Shown in pieces: positions 44,931-57,706 of a stretch of 64,000 bases of DNA. The translations under genes were made by a program, and so were the position numbers. Each line of letters opens with the position of its first letter. Within the stretch, counting starts at the first letter, position 1. The notes beneath the pieces are model-generated. The model saw nothing but the letters and a program-made list of their open reading frames with translations, had not been told where the DNA came from and did no database searches. Source of the DNA: Prillingera fragicola (taxonomy: Eukaryota; Basidiomycota; Tremellomycetes; Trichosporonales; Trichosporonaceae); contig BEDY01000009.1 in NCBI GenBank assembly GCA_002335605.1, positions 248,001-312,000 of the forward strand. Reading direction: 5' to 3'.

Positions 44931-46791
44931 CTAGTCGCAGCGCTCAATCAGCCAGCTGCGCCAGTCCTCGAGCACACGCTGGCGCTTCTCATCATCCGCA
45001 GCGTCAATGCCAACCTGCAACTTGATCAGCAACTTACTCTCTCTTATCACAGTCATTGCACGAACCTTGAGCATCACTAAAGGAAGAAAGAAATGTCAGC
45101 GCACAGATCACAAGGCACGAAAGAACACGGTGGTGCGACGCGCGCCAATAATGAGCCACCGGGACGTCGGTTGCATTCCTCTTGCCGTAACGGCGTCACA
45201 CAGCCACTTGCAAGTGGCTCTGGGACAACCACGCCACCAGTCACAGACTCACCATGCTCGTAGCCGTCATACAGCTTGAACTGCTTATCCTTGTTCGGGA
45301 GCCGCTCAACCAGACGCTCAGAAGCATGAGGGTCTGTGCACCTGTCGGCAGAACCATGGACAATGCGGATCGCTTCCGTTAGATAATCCCACGCTTAATC
45401 TCACGCACGAATGTCAATCTGCTCCGCGTTCTTGTCCAGCTCGATCATGCCGTCCAGAAGCGAGAGACCAGTGCCCACGCGCAGCTTGCCGTGGTAGCAC
45501 AGGGCTGTCGTCAGTTTTATCTTTGCGAGTGGCACACACGGTCAGCGTAAAAGTCTGGGCGTATCAGCATTATCCAACCGCACCACCGCAACTCACCCTC
45601 TTCCACGCGTGGGTCGTCGGACACGTTGCCTATGCGGTTAGAATACACGGCGTGAGCGGGGCTGCTTACCCCTGACTCCATTCACGACAGCAAGCTCCCC
45701 AGCAAGGTTGCGGATGCCCTTGCCGAGCAGCTCGACAATGTATGGCGGGCGTGACTCGCGTTTGGCAGACTATCAGCGCTGCTCCTACGTTGCATGACCT
45801 ACCCTCCACCATGGGACAGAGCACAAAGGTGCCTGCCACCTGCGGGCGGGGCGAGGGCTTCTTGACCGAGTCGCCGGGATGCGCTGCGACCTCGGCAGAG
45901 TTGGAGGGAGGGTACTTGAGAATGTAGTAGAGGCTGTCGTCAGTATTGCCTACATCTTGCTCCTACCATGTCCAGCCACCCATCGAGCTGCCAAGTCAGC
46001 AATGCACAGATATAGCAACGTACGCTCCGGCCAGGAACACTTGGCGCTGGTGGCGGCCGTGGTGGAGATCCCAGTCGACCACATCCGAGAGCACGGCGTG
46101 CAGAGCCGCCGGCAGCAGGTCGATCGACGGCAGATACGAGTTTATACTGATATAAGCATAGTCCCTTGCAAATCACCCACCCAGTAGTACGTCCATACGA
46201 CGGCAGGTCGGGGATGATGACACGGAACCCGGCCTTGAGGAAGTGGGGCACATGAGGAGCGTACCGGAGGCCATAGTCGCTGAGTCCTGGGCGTCAACCT
46301 CGCCTCACCTGAGAAATACGCACCATGCAACAGCACGATATCCCTTCCGCGTCCCCTCCCTCCTTCCTCCCAGCCGCCGTTGGGCTCCTGGGCCGCCTCC
46401 CACACCGAGTAGAAGATCCAGCGGCCGCCGCGCTTGACACCACTCGCAATCTCCTCGGCAGTAATCTGTACATCCTCAGAGTAGATTACCTCGGTGGTGT
46501 TGTAGGCTTCCTCCCAGGTCTTGAAGGCCGAGTAGGGCTTGAGGAAGGCGCGGCGCCAGGTGTGCTTGTAGGCCGGGTTATCGATGAGGGCACGGTGAGG
46601 CGGGTGAGGGGGTAGCAGGTAGCGGCCGTAGGCTATGGGGTCAGAGATGCATCAGTAGAAACATGGGACTTACTGGGGTCGCGGGGAGCGTAGCCGCCAG
46701 TAGCGACCAGGTATGGCTCGGCGACCTCCCTACATTGTCAGTTGATGGTGACACAGGTTTGGGCTTACCAGAGAGGGTTTCCAATGGGCAT
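44931..46791 (-). CDS. Monoacylglycerol-lipase-like alpha/beta hydrolase
   Basis: The start is the ATG at 46791 (MPIGNPLW); the stop is at 44931-44933 after WLIERCD. The lid-side strand reads RDIVLLHGLSDYG, followed by FRVIIPDLPSYGRT. The nucleophile elbow is FLAGASLGGWT (Ser in Gly-x-Ser-x-Gly). The acid and histidine lie in IRIVHGSADRCTDP and YDGYEHVML. This arrangement matches serine-aminopeptidase-like (S33) hydrolases such as yeast Yju3. Those hydrolyse monoacylglycerols at lipid droplets or membranes. Compared with Yju3 there is an extra N-terminal region of about 115 residues with PPHPPHRALIDNPAYKHTW. The gene is highly fragmented, with nine or so exons. The exact substrate is not certain. 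Confidence 0.8.
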
Positions 46792-47155
46792 GGCTGTCAC
46801 AAGTTGGGGTACGCGTCAAGGGCTGCGGCAAGAGAATGGTCCGAGAGGACGATGCGGCTGATGGTTAAAGGAAGCCTTGGAGAGCAATGTCAGCAACAAA
46901 TGAAACGTGCAAGAGTTGGCCACCGGCCACCGGCAACCCGCAATAACAACGTCACCCCGCGTTCCTGGCTGAACACGGAGATGGGTCGATATCCGTGTCA
47001 CCATGCAAATGTACTGTGATGCATGCTCTTTCGATACAGACGTCGATAAGAGTGGTTTTATGTACAACAATAGGATGATACATGTGCTAGGCGTGTCGTT
47101 ACGCTTGCAGGAAGCACTAGTGCCCAGCAATTGAATGTCGAGGCAGCGGTGTGCG
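46792..47155. other. Spacer between two minus-strand genes
   Basis: Promoter of the hydrolase and 3' flank of the next gene; nothing distinctive. Confidence 0.4.
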
Positions 47156-48071
47156 CTACGCTGTGCCGTTGAGTCTCTGCTTCTTTCTCTTTGGTATGCC
47201 GTTGTGGTGGCCGTTGGTGGGGCTGTCGGGAAGGGAGGGTGGGGGGACAGGAATGCCGTTGGCCATTAGGAGCTCTTCTAGTTGGCGAATGCGCGACTTG
47301 CGGCCCCATTCTCTAATGTACTCGTCCCCCGTGTCCTCGACGTCCTTGCTCGGACGAGGGCAGAGCTTGGCTTCTGCAAACGGCCTGCCGCGTATGTACG
47401 TTCGCTTGCGGTAGTGCTCGGCACCGCTAAGAGGCTCGCCGTGTCGATCTGGGTCATAGTAATACAGGTCGTCTGGGAGTGGAACGTTGGCTGAGGCATA
47501 GTTGCTCTCTATGTGGTAGTAGGGGTGGAAGCGGTCTAGCCAGTGAGGGTTGAACTTTCTTGGGAACTGGATGCGCTGGCAGGCATCATGCAGGCCAACA
47601 AAGCAATGATCAAACGCGGCAAGACAGAACTGCTTGATGTCGGACAGGCTCGCGGGAGGAGGTGTTCCGAGCTTGTCACAAGCCTGTGTGCGTGAGTGTG
47701 CTGCCGAGTTGGTTACACATGCACACAACATACCAGATTGTAGGCCTGTATAATGTAGCCATCGAGGTCGAAGTACCAGTGTCCCAGAGTGTTCTCCTTG
47801 TTGCTGGCCCGAAGCACGCGCTCTTTTCGTTTGAACCAGTTGCTGACCGTTAGTTGGTGTTCACGACGATGCGAGCTCACGTTTCATACGCCTTGTCAAA
47901 GACGGCGAGCTTGAAGCACAGCTCATCAATCTCCTCGCCAGCAGTCCACGCCTTGCTCGCGCATCGAGCTGCGCACAGAATCTCTTGTTTTAGCTGCTCG
48001 CCTGGGGGATCGTAAGGCGGGGCTCCAAACTCTTGGTGTGGCCACTCGGACGTTGGAAAGGTCGTCGACAT
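47156..48071 (-). CDS. Unrecognised conserved-looking protein
   Basis: The likely start is the ATG at 48071 (MSTTFPTSEWPHQEF); one eight codons upstream (48095) is the alternative. The stop is at 47156-47158 after KRKKQRLNGTA. Three exons read ELCFKLAVFDKAYE, then WFKRKERVLRASNKENTLGH, then CDKLGTPPPASLSDIKQF. Aromatic-rich blocks follow (PHWLDRFHPYYHIESNY, PLPDDLYYYDPDRHGEPL). The basic C-terminus (PKRKKQRL) could be a nuclear localisation signal. The well-ordered, aromatic-rich body suggests a real folded protein of about 265 residues. I recognise no family. Confidence 0.6.
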
Positions 48072-49842
48072 GAAGGATGTGGAACGTAGTGTCAATGCAA
48101 GAATGGCAAATACCGATGATTGTCGTGCATGGTCTCTTTGACAGGCTAGGATGGGTTGACAGTAGTCGAGGCCGTAGGTGGTGACCTATGCGTCAATGTA
48201 CACTGTCATCCGGTGGCGGTTGTTTCACTCTGCCCTTAAGTAGGCTCCTGAGCCGGCGCTTCGGGCTCGTGATCAAGCGTCGTGCGTCCGTCGTGTTCGT
48301 TGTTCAGTGCGCCACGGGAGTGGTGAACCAGTTCTGATCGACGACTGGCTCTTGACTTTGTTCGATTTGTCCTGTACCATATTGTCGGGACTCATTGAGG
48401 CGTTCTCATCCCGTGCAGCGACGTACGACCTGGCCAGACCTGGAATCAACCTCACGTGGGGCACTTGTTGGCTACATGAGCTATCATAGGCATCATCGAT
48501 TTGCGTAGCGTGCATGTGCATGTGCAGTGTCGATGTTACCAGTAGCTTTTGGCAGATATACGCGACTGCTTGCAAGCTTGCTCTTATAGATGGTGTTCCA
48601 CTGCAAATACCGAGCTGAAGCGAGTAAGCTGTTGACAAATATTCAACATGGAAAGGACCTGGCCCCACACGCCTCTGCGTACTGCTCGTGTGCGTGCGGG
48701 GTTGCCTTGCGGCTGACTACTATATGCACGTATGAAAGCAGCTGGTTTATATTCAAAGATTCCAGTGACCAGCCTGCCAAGCATGTGTAAACACATGCAA
48801 GCGAGTCCCGGTATGGCGGGACAGGAATGCACGTAAGCGACGATCATTACAGATACTGTACCTCGGGGTCTGTCCGGCGCGCGCCGGCGACGCTCCGAGT
48901 GGCTGTTTGCAGTAGTGGTCGGGCAGCAGCCCAGAGCCCCGCGACAACGGCATGCCCGGAACAATCAACAGGCTACGAGGTATACCAAACGTTCCCGAAT
49001 AACTAATTGCATGCCGACGACGAAAACATTCATGCTCTGCATGCCCACCGTGGCGGGACGCATAACTTGAGCCAACACATTGGCAGATTCCCTCGCCACT
49101 CGCAAGTTTCCGCACAGTTGACGTCGGCGTTGTATCGTTAGCGTGGAATTCATAAGCCTTCAGGTGACCAGGTGCGTAAAGAGACGACCCGTTCTCTCGT
49201 TCAGGGGGTGCAACAGGGTGGTGTTTCGCTCCACCACCTCAGTCGGGCACCAACCTCCACTACTAACACCCAACCAGCCGCCGAGGTATAGCTTTGCCTT
49301 TTGTCGCCACTCCATCACTCTTCAAGCATTCCTGGCACAAGCATCCTTGCAGTACGTTCTCTATAACTCTGGAGAACATTCTGTTCACAGTTGTTCCGGG
49401 TGTGCAGCGCACAAGAAACCCTTATCTAACGAACGCCAGGCCAATTCAACTACACGTCATCCTATCGCGTGTCCCTAAGACGATCATCTATCCCCCACAT
49501 CACCCATCCGTGCAGTCGGTCAGCTCTTCCTTTTCTCCCCTCAACTCCAACATTCTCGTGGCGTGGAATCGTCTTTGATAAGAGTGAGTTCTTGACATCT
49601 TTTGGTCTGCGCGAGCAGCGGTGGGTCGCGACGTTGCGATTGGCGATGGACGTGTCCGATAACACGGGGCTGCTCGGTGCGAGAGCGTATTGAGGGAACC
49701 CCGCCTGAGACACCTGGGAACCTGCGTCATAAAGGGTGACAGTCATGTTGCCCGATGCTGGCATCGAACTGGCTCCACACACCTCTTCATTTCCTACAAC
49801 GCTTACCACGACAGGTCGATACCAGTCATTGCTACAACCACC
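48072..49842. promoter_or_regulatory. Divergent intergenic region upstream of neutral trehalase
   Basis: 1.8 kb between the unknown gene (-) and trehalase (+). No supported gene. Two stress-response-type pentamers are present, AGGGG at 49203-49207 and CCCCT at 49537-49541. Such pentamers are common by chance, but they fit a stress-regulated trehalase. Confidence 0.4.
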
Positions 49843-52752
49843 ATGTCCACATTCCAGCCAACCGTTCGGCCTACAGTAAGCCATCAATGCAAAGCCCGAC
49901 TGACTGGCCAGCTGCCGCAGCCCAAGGGAGGTGTAGTGTACATTGAGAACGACCGCAGCAACTCGTCCCAGCTCCCTGCCGTCAACGCCAATCCCGAGGA
50001 CTACTATGGCGGCAAGCGAGTCTACAGCCGGACTCGTACACTCAGTAACGTGCGTTCACTAGAAGGAGCTCGCTGACATTAGGCTGGCACCACTGGCTAC
50101 ACCAAGTCACGACCCTTGATGATGGACGGCGAAGTGATCCAGCGCAACCGCCGATTGTCACACGGTATGTGGATCTGTGAAAGTGCCTGCTGACAATCAG
50201 ATGAGAAGTCGAGTCAGCCCCGCCGTTTCCTTGTCGACGTCGAGGAGACGATGCGTCTGGTGCTTTCCCAGGAAGACACGGACAACAAGTGCGTGTGTGT
50301 CATTGCCGCTCTGACCGTACAGCTGCCAGATCTCCATTCACGACTCTGGACCCAAGCTCATCTCGCTGGGCACGGCAAGCTCGAACGCCTACCGCACATG
50401 GGATGTCAGGGTACGTCATGTGTCGTGTGTGGCGCTGACATCAAGGGCAACTATATGCTTTCCAACCTTCTCCAGGAGCTCGCGCTCGCCCGCGACTATG
50501 GACGCAAGTACATTGTCATTGACGAGGCGCGTCTGGCCGAGAACCCCGTGGATCGATTGTCGCGCATGATCAAGAACTCGTTCTGGAATGCTCTCACCCG
50601 TCGTATAGACGCGCAGGGTATCGAAGTCGCGTGCAACGATCCCAAGAACCGCAGTCGTCGCAGCAGGAACATCATCTACGTCCCCTTTGGCGAGGACGAG
50701 ATGGTTGAGCACTACAAGCAGATCTCGGCCGAAAAGCCCCACTTGAAGCTCGAAGTCATTCAGTTGCCAAAGGACTGCGACGACCCCGAGTATGTCAAGT
50801 CGCTCAACGAGCAGCCCGGTATTCTTGCGTTGGCGATGAAAAAGGTCGATGGCAAGCTCGAAGCACTCCCCTTTGTCGTTCCCGGTGCCCGCTTCAACGA
50901 AATGTACAACTGGGATTCGTACTTTATGGCCCTCAGTCTGCTCGTCGACGGCCACCTCGAGCTCGCCAAGTCGATTGTCGAGCATTTCATGTTTGAGATC
51001 AAGCACTACAACAAGATCTTGAACGGCAACCGCTCCTACTATCTCTGCCGTGCGCAGCCCCCATTCTTTACCGATCTTGCTCTTCAGACAGCTCGACCGC
51101 ACCCAGATGGAAGAGAATAAGGCGTGGCTCAGGCGTGCGATCCAGTCGGCGATCAAAGAGTACCACCGCTACTGGATGATCGAGCCGTCGCTTGATATTG
51201 AGAGTGGTCTCTCGCGCTATCGCCCTGCTGGTCGTGGTGTGCCCCCCGAGACTGAGGCATCACACTTTACTCATATCCTCACACCATTCGCCGAGAAGAA
51301 TGGCATCTCTGTCAACGACTTTATCGATGCGTACAACGACGGCACGATCCAGGAGCCCGAGCTCGACGAGTACTTTCAGCACGACCGTGGCGTGCGTGAG
51401 TCGGGTCACGACACGTCGTACCGTCTCGAGGGCAAGTGCGCCGACCTCGGTACAGTCGATCTCAACTCGCTGCTCTACAAGTACGAGATTGACATTGCTT
51501 CGGCCATCGAGTGTCTCTTTGACGACAACTTTGCCTTGGAGGAGACGTTTGAGCTCTCACCCTGGCCCATTACCGCGGAGAATTTTGCAAAGGGTTCGCC
51601 CCGCAAGCTCTCTACAGACGCACCGATGTCGTCGGCAGAGTGGTATGAGCGTGCCCGCGCGCGCAAGGCTCGCATGGACGACCTCTGCTGGAACGAAGGT
51701 CAGAGCATGTACTTTGACTACGACTGCAAGGCCAAGAAGCAGACACGGTACGAGTCGGTTACCACGTTGTGGCCGCTTTGGGCGGGTTGTGCGTCGGAGG
51801 AGCAGGCGTTGAAGATTGTGTGAGTATTGCGTCCCCAACAGAGGTGAAAGGGTTTCGTGCGAGGCCCTTCCCGCTGCCACCGTGACAGTCTGCACCATTG
51901 CAGTGAAACGCCGACTTGTCCGCTGACCTCCTCAGTGCCAACTCTATACCCAAGTTCGAGGTCGCCGGTGGCCTGGTGTCTGGAACAGAAGCCTCCAGGG
52001 GTCGTATCGGTTTGGACAGGCCTAATAGGCAGTGGGACTATCCATACGGATGGGCACCACACCAGAGTGAGTTGTTGCGCACTTTCACCTCCACCGCCTT
52101 CCGGTCTCCTTCCTTCGTCTCTCCTTCTCAATCCCCATTCATGTTCTTTGCTGACTCGTGAGTGCTCGCGTGGGTGGGTTTGGAACGATATGGTTTCTTC
52201 GACGACGCTGCCCGGCTTGCATACCGTTGGGCCTACATGATGACCGTCTGTTACGTGGACTTCAATGGCACCGTTCCCGAGAAATTCGATGTTGCCGGCT
52301 TGAGTCACATGGTCGACGCTGAATAGTGAGTTCCAGAGCCTGCCAAGTGGTAGTAAGGCTGCTGGGGTATGCGCCTTTGCTGCCGTACCCAGCGAGCTAT
52401 GCTTGCTGTGAGGTTTAGAACAGAACTAACAACCTGAAGCGGAAACCAGGGGACCACATTTACCTATCTGGCGCGAGAGGGCTTCGGCTGGGCGAATGCG
52501 AGCTACCAGCTGAGTCTTGCATGCCTTTCTACGGGCATGCGGCGTGCTCTGGCTGCGTTGATCCCTCCGTGGGACTACTTTGGCATGCCTGCCCCCTACC
52601 TGCCGCACATCAAGCCACTTCCGGCAGCAACCGCGACTGCCCCTCCTCCCCCGCGTCCACAGGGCGACCCCCGTGTGCGTCGCCGCAGCGATGTCTCTAT
52701 TCCGACTCTCCAGCAGAGTATCGCCGAACTGAAGGCCTTGAGCATCAAGTAA
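49843..52752 (+). CDS. NTH1: Neutral trehalase, with an apparent +1 frameshift
   Basis: Cytosolic hydrolase of trehalose to glucose (GH37). The start is the ATG at 49843 ([12 protein letters not shown]); the stop is TAA at 52750-52752. The N-terminus has PKA-type sites (RTRTLS; RNRRLSHDEK) and the calcium-binding loop QEDTDN joined to NCQITIHDSGPK by an intron. Both are hallmarks of regulated neutral trehalases. The catalytic domain shows [49 protein letters not shown] and [13 protein letters not shown]. Near 51088 the frame shifts: the protein continues in +1 as [18 protein letters not shown] with no room for an intron. It is otherwise complete. This may be a sequencing error, a programmed shift or a lesion. 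Confidence 0.9.
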
Positions 52753-53102
52753 TTTGGTCGTGAGAAACGTACCGCTTTGTAAATAGAATATGCACTATGA
52801 TTTCGCCCGCAAGACGAGGTACTACCTCTGTGCCGCGTTATTTATTGGCTGCAATTGAGTCTCCCGGCTGCGTACGGGGCATAGGTGATGTGGTCTTGCT
52901 ATAATTGACAGGCAAAGTTCTGACGTTCTGGAGACGTGGTTCAAACAATCCATGGACCAGTCATTGGACGTACGTCGCACATGTACAAGTATTGATTGCA
53001 TGAACTAGACATCAGAGTATGCCTACAAAATAACCCAGAAACATTCAAGTCTATTCGTCCATAGGACCATCCATTTCTACAACCATGGCCCCAAACCCCA
53101 GT
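52753..53102. other. Convergent intergenic region
   Basis: 3' flanks of trehalase and the methyltransferase gene; nothing seen. Confidence 0.45.
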
Positions 53103-55182
53103 TTAAGTCTTCGTAATCACCCACACAGAGAGTGCCACACTGCCCACCCCCTCATCGCCCTCCGGCACCTCATTCCACCGTCCATGATCCGCCCCAGCGA
53201 GCTCATGTGCCGCCCGCCCACCCATATCGCTGTATCGCTTCCCACGCGCAAACGCCGTGCACTTGTACTTGAGCGCCGAGGCGAGCCAGGTCATGCCCGC
53301 GTCGCGCAGAGCGCCGGGCGCGGGTTCCGTGGCAGCCCAGTGTTGCTGCAGCACCGGGCGTGTGGTGCCTGTCACTCCGCGGGTTGCTGGGAGGTGCAGC
53401 TGGAGAGCCAGGGGCGGGTTGGGGTGGACGAAATCGGATAGGAGGAGGGAGCTGAAGCTGTTGGAAACGGATAGTGGCGCTGACGCTGGTGGGTCGAACG
53501 ACATTTCAACAATCTATGGTTAGCGACGCCACTGTCTGTACCCACCTCGAGCACCCCGCCCGGACGCAGCACGCGGACCGCATCGTCAAGAAGCTCTGCC
53601 CAGCTTGTCTCGGGAACGCCGAGACCAAGGAAGCGCATGTGTACCATGTCGAACACGCCAGAGTCGTAGGGGAGGCCGTCGAGGCTGAAGTCAGCGGCGT
53701 CGCACGCCCGACTCACAAGTTGAACTGCTGAAACTCAATACGCTCGGCGGCACTTGCCCACATGCCCTTTCCTGGTGCCACACCTGCTCTGCATGTGCGA
53801 GCACGCGTCTCTGCGGCCGCCAATGCGCCGACGTCGGTGTAACAGGGTACAAGGTCGGCGCCGATAAAGTGCGCGTTCGGCCACTGTAGAGCTTGCGATA
53901 TTGGCCACAGGCCGGTGCCAGTCCCGAGCTACTGTCAGAGCTGCAAAGTAAGAACACTCACGTCCAGGACTGCAATGGGTTCCTCTCCCCAGCCCTTGTC
54001 CACAAACGTATGACTCCCACCAGCTAGCTCGTACATTGTCTCGTGCAGCCTTGCTTCGAGATCCAGCACGCCACTCTCGTAGCCCACCTTGTAGACCGCC
54101 CCGACTTCGCCAATCGCGTCGTGGAACGAGCGCCAACAGGGTGTACCCCCCGGTGTCCCCAGAGACAAGTGCCACCCGTCAGTTGCCGATGTGGCGGTCG
54201 AGCTCAACGTCGACGCAGACCACATCGGCAGTGTCGACTCTTCCACCACCTGCTCCTTGACCACCTCGGCTCCAGCGGCATCCCACGCAGAAAACGGCGA
54301 CGACACGAACGGGAGCACGTCCTGCAGATTCGGCGGCAGAAACACTTTGCTACTTGCCCCTGCACTCGAGACGCGGGAGGTGTATACAGCCGAAGCGAGC
54401 GACGAGCGGTTGCTGTGGTGTGACAGTGGCAGTAGTTCCGACGACGCGTATGCTGGCGGGTTGGACCCAACATAGTGGCGCACGCTGGCAGATGCACGGT
54501 GCGACGACGAAGTGCTGAACAAGTTGGTAAAGTCCGTCTCGGACGATGTCGCAGAGGTTACACTCGAGCTGGGGGCGAGAGGAAAGCCAAAGGCTGATGG
54601 TGGAGGCTTAGGGGAACCCGTCGTTGCGCGCGGTCCACTGTCCTTTCGTTGGGGTGTTTGAAGTGTCGAGCTTGGGACCAAGGTCGGAGGTGGACCGAGG
54701 CCTAGCTCCTTTGCATCGAATGACAGGTGAGAGATGTGGGTGCTGGGTATCGGAGGGAGCTGTGGTTCTCTGTTGCGGTTATGCTGGCGATGGTCGCGTA
54801 TCTCCTGCACAACCTCGTGGGCGGCGTCTGATAAGGTCTTGCGCATGCTTCGCCAAGAGTGGGCCGCTCCGCCGGAAAAACCCGTGATACGGCGAGATAG
54901 TCGGACGCTGCGCGGGTAGCCTGGTCGTAGAGTAGAGCCCTCGTCGTCGCCGTGCTGTCCTAGTCTAATGTCAATGTCGTCGTGCGGTCTGTGGTTGAGC
55001 ACAATGGCCTGATCCTTTGGCGCCGCTTGGGGAACAACCATGTCGTCACCCCAGCGAAACGTCGCTAGTTGAGACTGTCTGCGAATAAAGCGAGAGTCGC
55101 CTCCAGAGCGTCGTCCACCACCTGGTGTGAGGTTGACCGTCGAACGGGGAACAGGAGTAAACCCAGCGTGCGGGAGCATCAC
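53103..55182 (-). CDS. SAM-dependent methyltransferase with long disordered N-terminus
   Basis: The start is the ATG at 55182 (MMLPHAGFTPVPR); the stop is at 53103-53105. The first 310 residues are Ser/Pro/Arg-rich. The class I methyltransferase domain starts near WHLSLGTPGGTPCW. Motif I is split by an intron: IAVLD, then LGTGTGLWPISQAL. Motif II is HFIGADLVP, the mid-domain FSLDGLPYDSGVFDMVHMRF, and the late motif AVRVLRPGGVLE. The pattern resembles LaeA/UMTA-type fungal methyltransferases, some of which regulate gene expression. The substrate is unknown. At least four exons. The last exon is Leu/Ala-rich and diverged. Confidence 0.8.
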
Positions 55183-56685
55183 ACGGTAAGTTGCGGTGGA
55201 GACAAGTCGTCGGACAGACTAATGAAGGGAGTGTGGAGGAGGAGAGTGAATGGACAAGGGGTGGTCATGAAATCCAGGAATGAACGAGCAGTGATCAAAC
55301 GCCAAAGTTTCGGGTGACCGCCCAGTGGGCAGGGATGGAGATCTGCCGTGCGCGATACCAGGGGACGATACCAAGGGGTGCCCATGAGATGCTGATAGCA
55401 GGCTTGAGATAGCAGGGGAGACACCGAGCTCAACGTCCAAAGTTGCGTCAGTATCAGGTTGGGTGGCGGTCAGTGCGTCAGCGCTGCCGCGACAGAAGCG
55501 TCTGATCGGATGGCAACCGACGTCCGAGCTCCGAGAACTTCAGACCAAAGTTGGCCAAGAGGAGGTCGGTTAGGCTGTGCGACCAGCTGACATGTTATAG
55601 TTAGGGGCGTGGGATGATGAGACCCGGTCGTCAGTTGGGTTGTAGCTCGCATCGCATGTAGATTGTCGCACAAGACCGGCATGCTGAGGTGTGGATGGTA
55701 CGGCAGCAGCGACCATGACCGCTGACCCAATTGACCCAAACGACGGTGGCGCACAGGCCTCAACCAACGAAGCCAAGAGGCGAGGGCTGGCGTGATGGTC
55801 CAGTGACGAAGAGGAGTGACGTAGAGGAGGCCATTATTAGCAGGACCAGTGCAAGCATCCTCAATGCCAAGTGGATTGTAGTGTGGGTGTCTCAAGTCAT
55901 CCATGTCGTACTTGTTCTCATCGCAGTTCGGCAGTTGGCTGTCGTGCCTGGAGGCCAGGAGACCGCATTCGACGCGACTGACCTTTGAACCTGCTCATGT
56001 TCGCGCCTGATCGCACCTCGGCGTCCTCTGATGCCCTGACACTCTGCTATGTATACGTGTTGCTCACCCTCTGCGATGCACGAGATGCGTTTATTCCTGT
56101 ACAGAACGTATCTTGCCAGGACATGCAAGGGTCATACCGCGCTGTGGTTGGGTGGCAAGCCAGGGTTCCACAGGGCAACGAAGCCGCTGTGCTCTGCAGT
56201 GGCGCAGCCAGGCTGGTCTCATCCACCCACGCGTTGCGCCCCTCACCCAAATCCTGTCGATAATTGCAGCCTCAAGGGGTTTTTCTTCTGCACGTCACCG
56301 AACAACAACGTATGCGTGTGTCGAGCTCGTCCCAGCGCAGTCAGGCGATGCTCTGCGCCGCAACAGGGCGCAACAGTACTGAGCAGTCAGTCAGCAGGCA
56401 GCACAGGTGGTGTGGGCCCGGGCGACTACCACCGCATAGGTCTGTGTGTGCAGGGATCGAGTGGCGCACGAGCCCAACCTTGAGCGCGCTCTCCTCAAAC
56501 TGACAACTTCAGCATAGGAGACTGCGACCGCGTCGGGTGCGAGCGCTGCTAGATAAAGGAAGCGGCCTGACCGCCCCCCCACTGACTTTACAACCACGTA
56601 CTCTCATCTCTAGACTTTACACCTCGTATTCGTCACCCGTCACACTCTCTCTGCCTCGCCCACCCTTCCTCGTTCAACCTCCACA
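55183..56685. promoter_or_regulatory. Divergent intergenic region, 1.5 kb
   Basis: Separates the methyltransferase (-) from the GPI-protein gene (+). ORFs here look like chance. The 80 bases before 56686 are strongly pyrimidine-rich, as expected before a highly expressed gene. Confidence 0.45.
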
Positions 56686-57706
56686 ATGTTCACCAAGGTC
56701 GCTCTTCTTTCGCTCCTCGCCGCCTCGGCTCAGGCCCTCACCGTCGCCTCGCCCGTAAGTTTTCCATTTGGGGGACGCGTATGCCGCGACGCGTTGTACG
56801 AACATCTTTGCTGACGAGTAAAAGGCTTCGGTCGTTGTCTGCCAGCCGGTGCAGCTCTCGTGGACTGAGGGCACTGCTCCGTTCTACCCCTCGATCATCC
56901 CCGGTGGCCAGGCCGCTGGCACCCCCCTCGAGTCGTTCGCCAAGCAGGACGGCACCACCTACACCTGGATGGTCAACCTCGCCGCTGGCACTGACATGTG
57001 AGTCTTTTGCATCGCGAGAGCCTTTGAGAGCAATGAGGACGCAAACGAGGGGGCGCGAGTGTGGCATGTCGCAGATTGTGGAAGGCGCATCCTCGCGCGG
57101 CTGTGTACGCAGTCTCCTCGTCTTACGACTGCGCTGCCTGCTTTCTATCTGCGCATGATACGCTTCAGAGGATGCTCTCATCTCTTGGCACTGCCGCACT
57201 GTCCGCAGTGCACAATGCACTACAATCAAAGCAGTGCCGCACGGTCGTCTTTTTTTGGACAACCACATGCCGCCTCCACCTGCCAAAAGCGTCCTTCACG
57301 GCCGCCGCCACACTTGAACTCGCCACCACCATCAGAGCTAACAATTTCCAGCACCATCAAGGTCGTCGACGCCACCGGCACCATCGCCTACTCGTCCAAG
57401 GTCACCATCCAGGAGGGTGTCGACACCGCCTGCCTCACCGCCTCGGCCTCGGCCTCCGCCATTGTCGCCGCTGACGACACCCCCGCCACCTCGGCGGCTG
57501 CTGGCTCGCAGGGCGTCTCCTCCGCCGCCGGTGCCGGCTCGGTCTCGTCGGCCGTCTCGTCGGCCGTCTCGTCGGCCAAGGCTTCGGCTTCGGCCTCCAA
57601 GTCGGGAGCTGCCCCCTCGGCCTCGGCCCCCGCCTCGGGCGCTTCGTCGATCACCTACTCGGCCGCTGCCGTCGTTGCCGCCGCCGTCGCCGCCGTTGCC
57701 TTCTAA
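56686..57706 (+). CDS. Small secreted GPI-anchored Ser/Ala-rich wall protein
   Basis: Exons are 56686-56754, 56825-56997 and 57352-57706, giving 198 residues with all phases closing. The signal peptide is MFTKVALLSLLAASAQALTV. The small N-terminal domain has VVCQPVQLSWTEGTAPFYPS and TYTWMVNLAAGTD, with a second Cys in VDTACLTAS. This is the Ser-rich Kre9/Knh1-like layout that many basidiomycete wall proteins share. A Ser/Ala stalk follows, and a hydrophobic C-terminus (AAVVAAAVAAVAF) serves as a GPI-addition signal. Codon use is extremely biased to C-ending codons, suggesting high expression. Intron 2 is 354 nt, far longer than its neighbours. Confidence 0.8.
57542..57577 (+). repeat. Three tandem 12-bp units in the Ser/Ala stalk
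   Basis: GTCTCGTCGGCC occurs three times back to back, encoding repeated Ser-Ser-Ala-Val. Such coding repeats let wall-protein stalks change length by slippage. Confidence 0.85.

Noticed and set aside
52900..52960. GGTTCAAAC-like sequence suggesting a tRNA T-arm
   Set aside because: No matching stem, anticodon arm or acceptor stem could be built around it.
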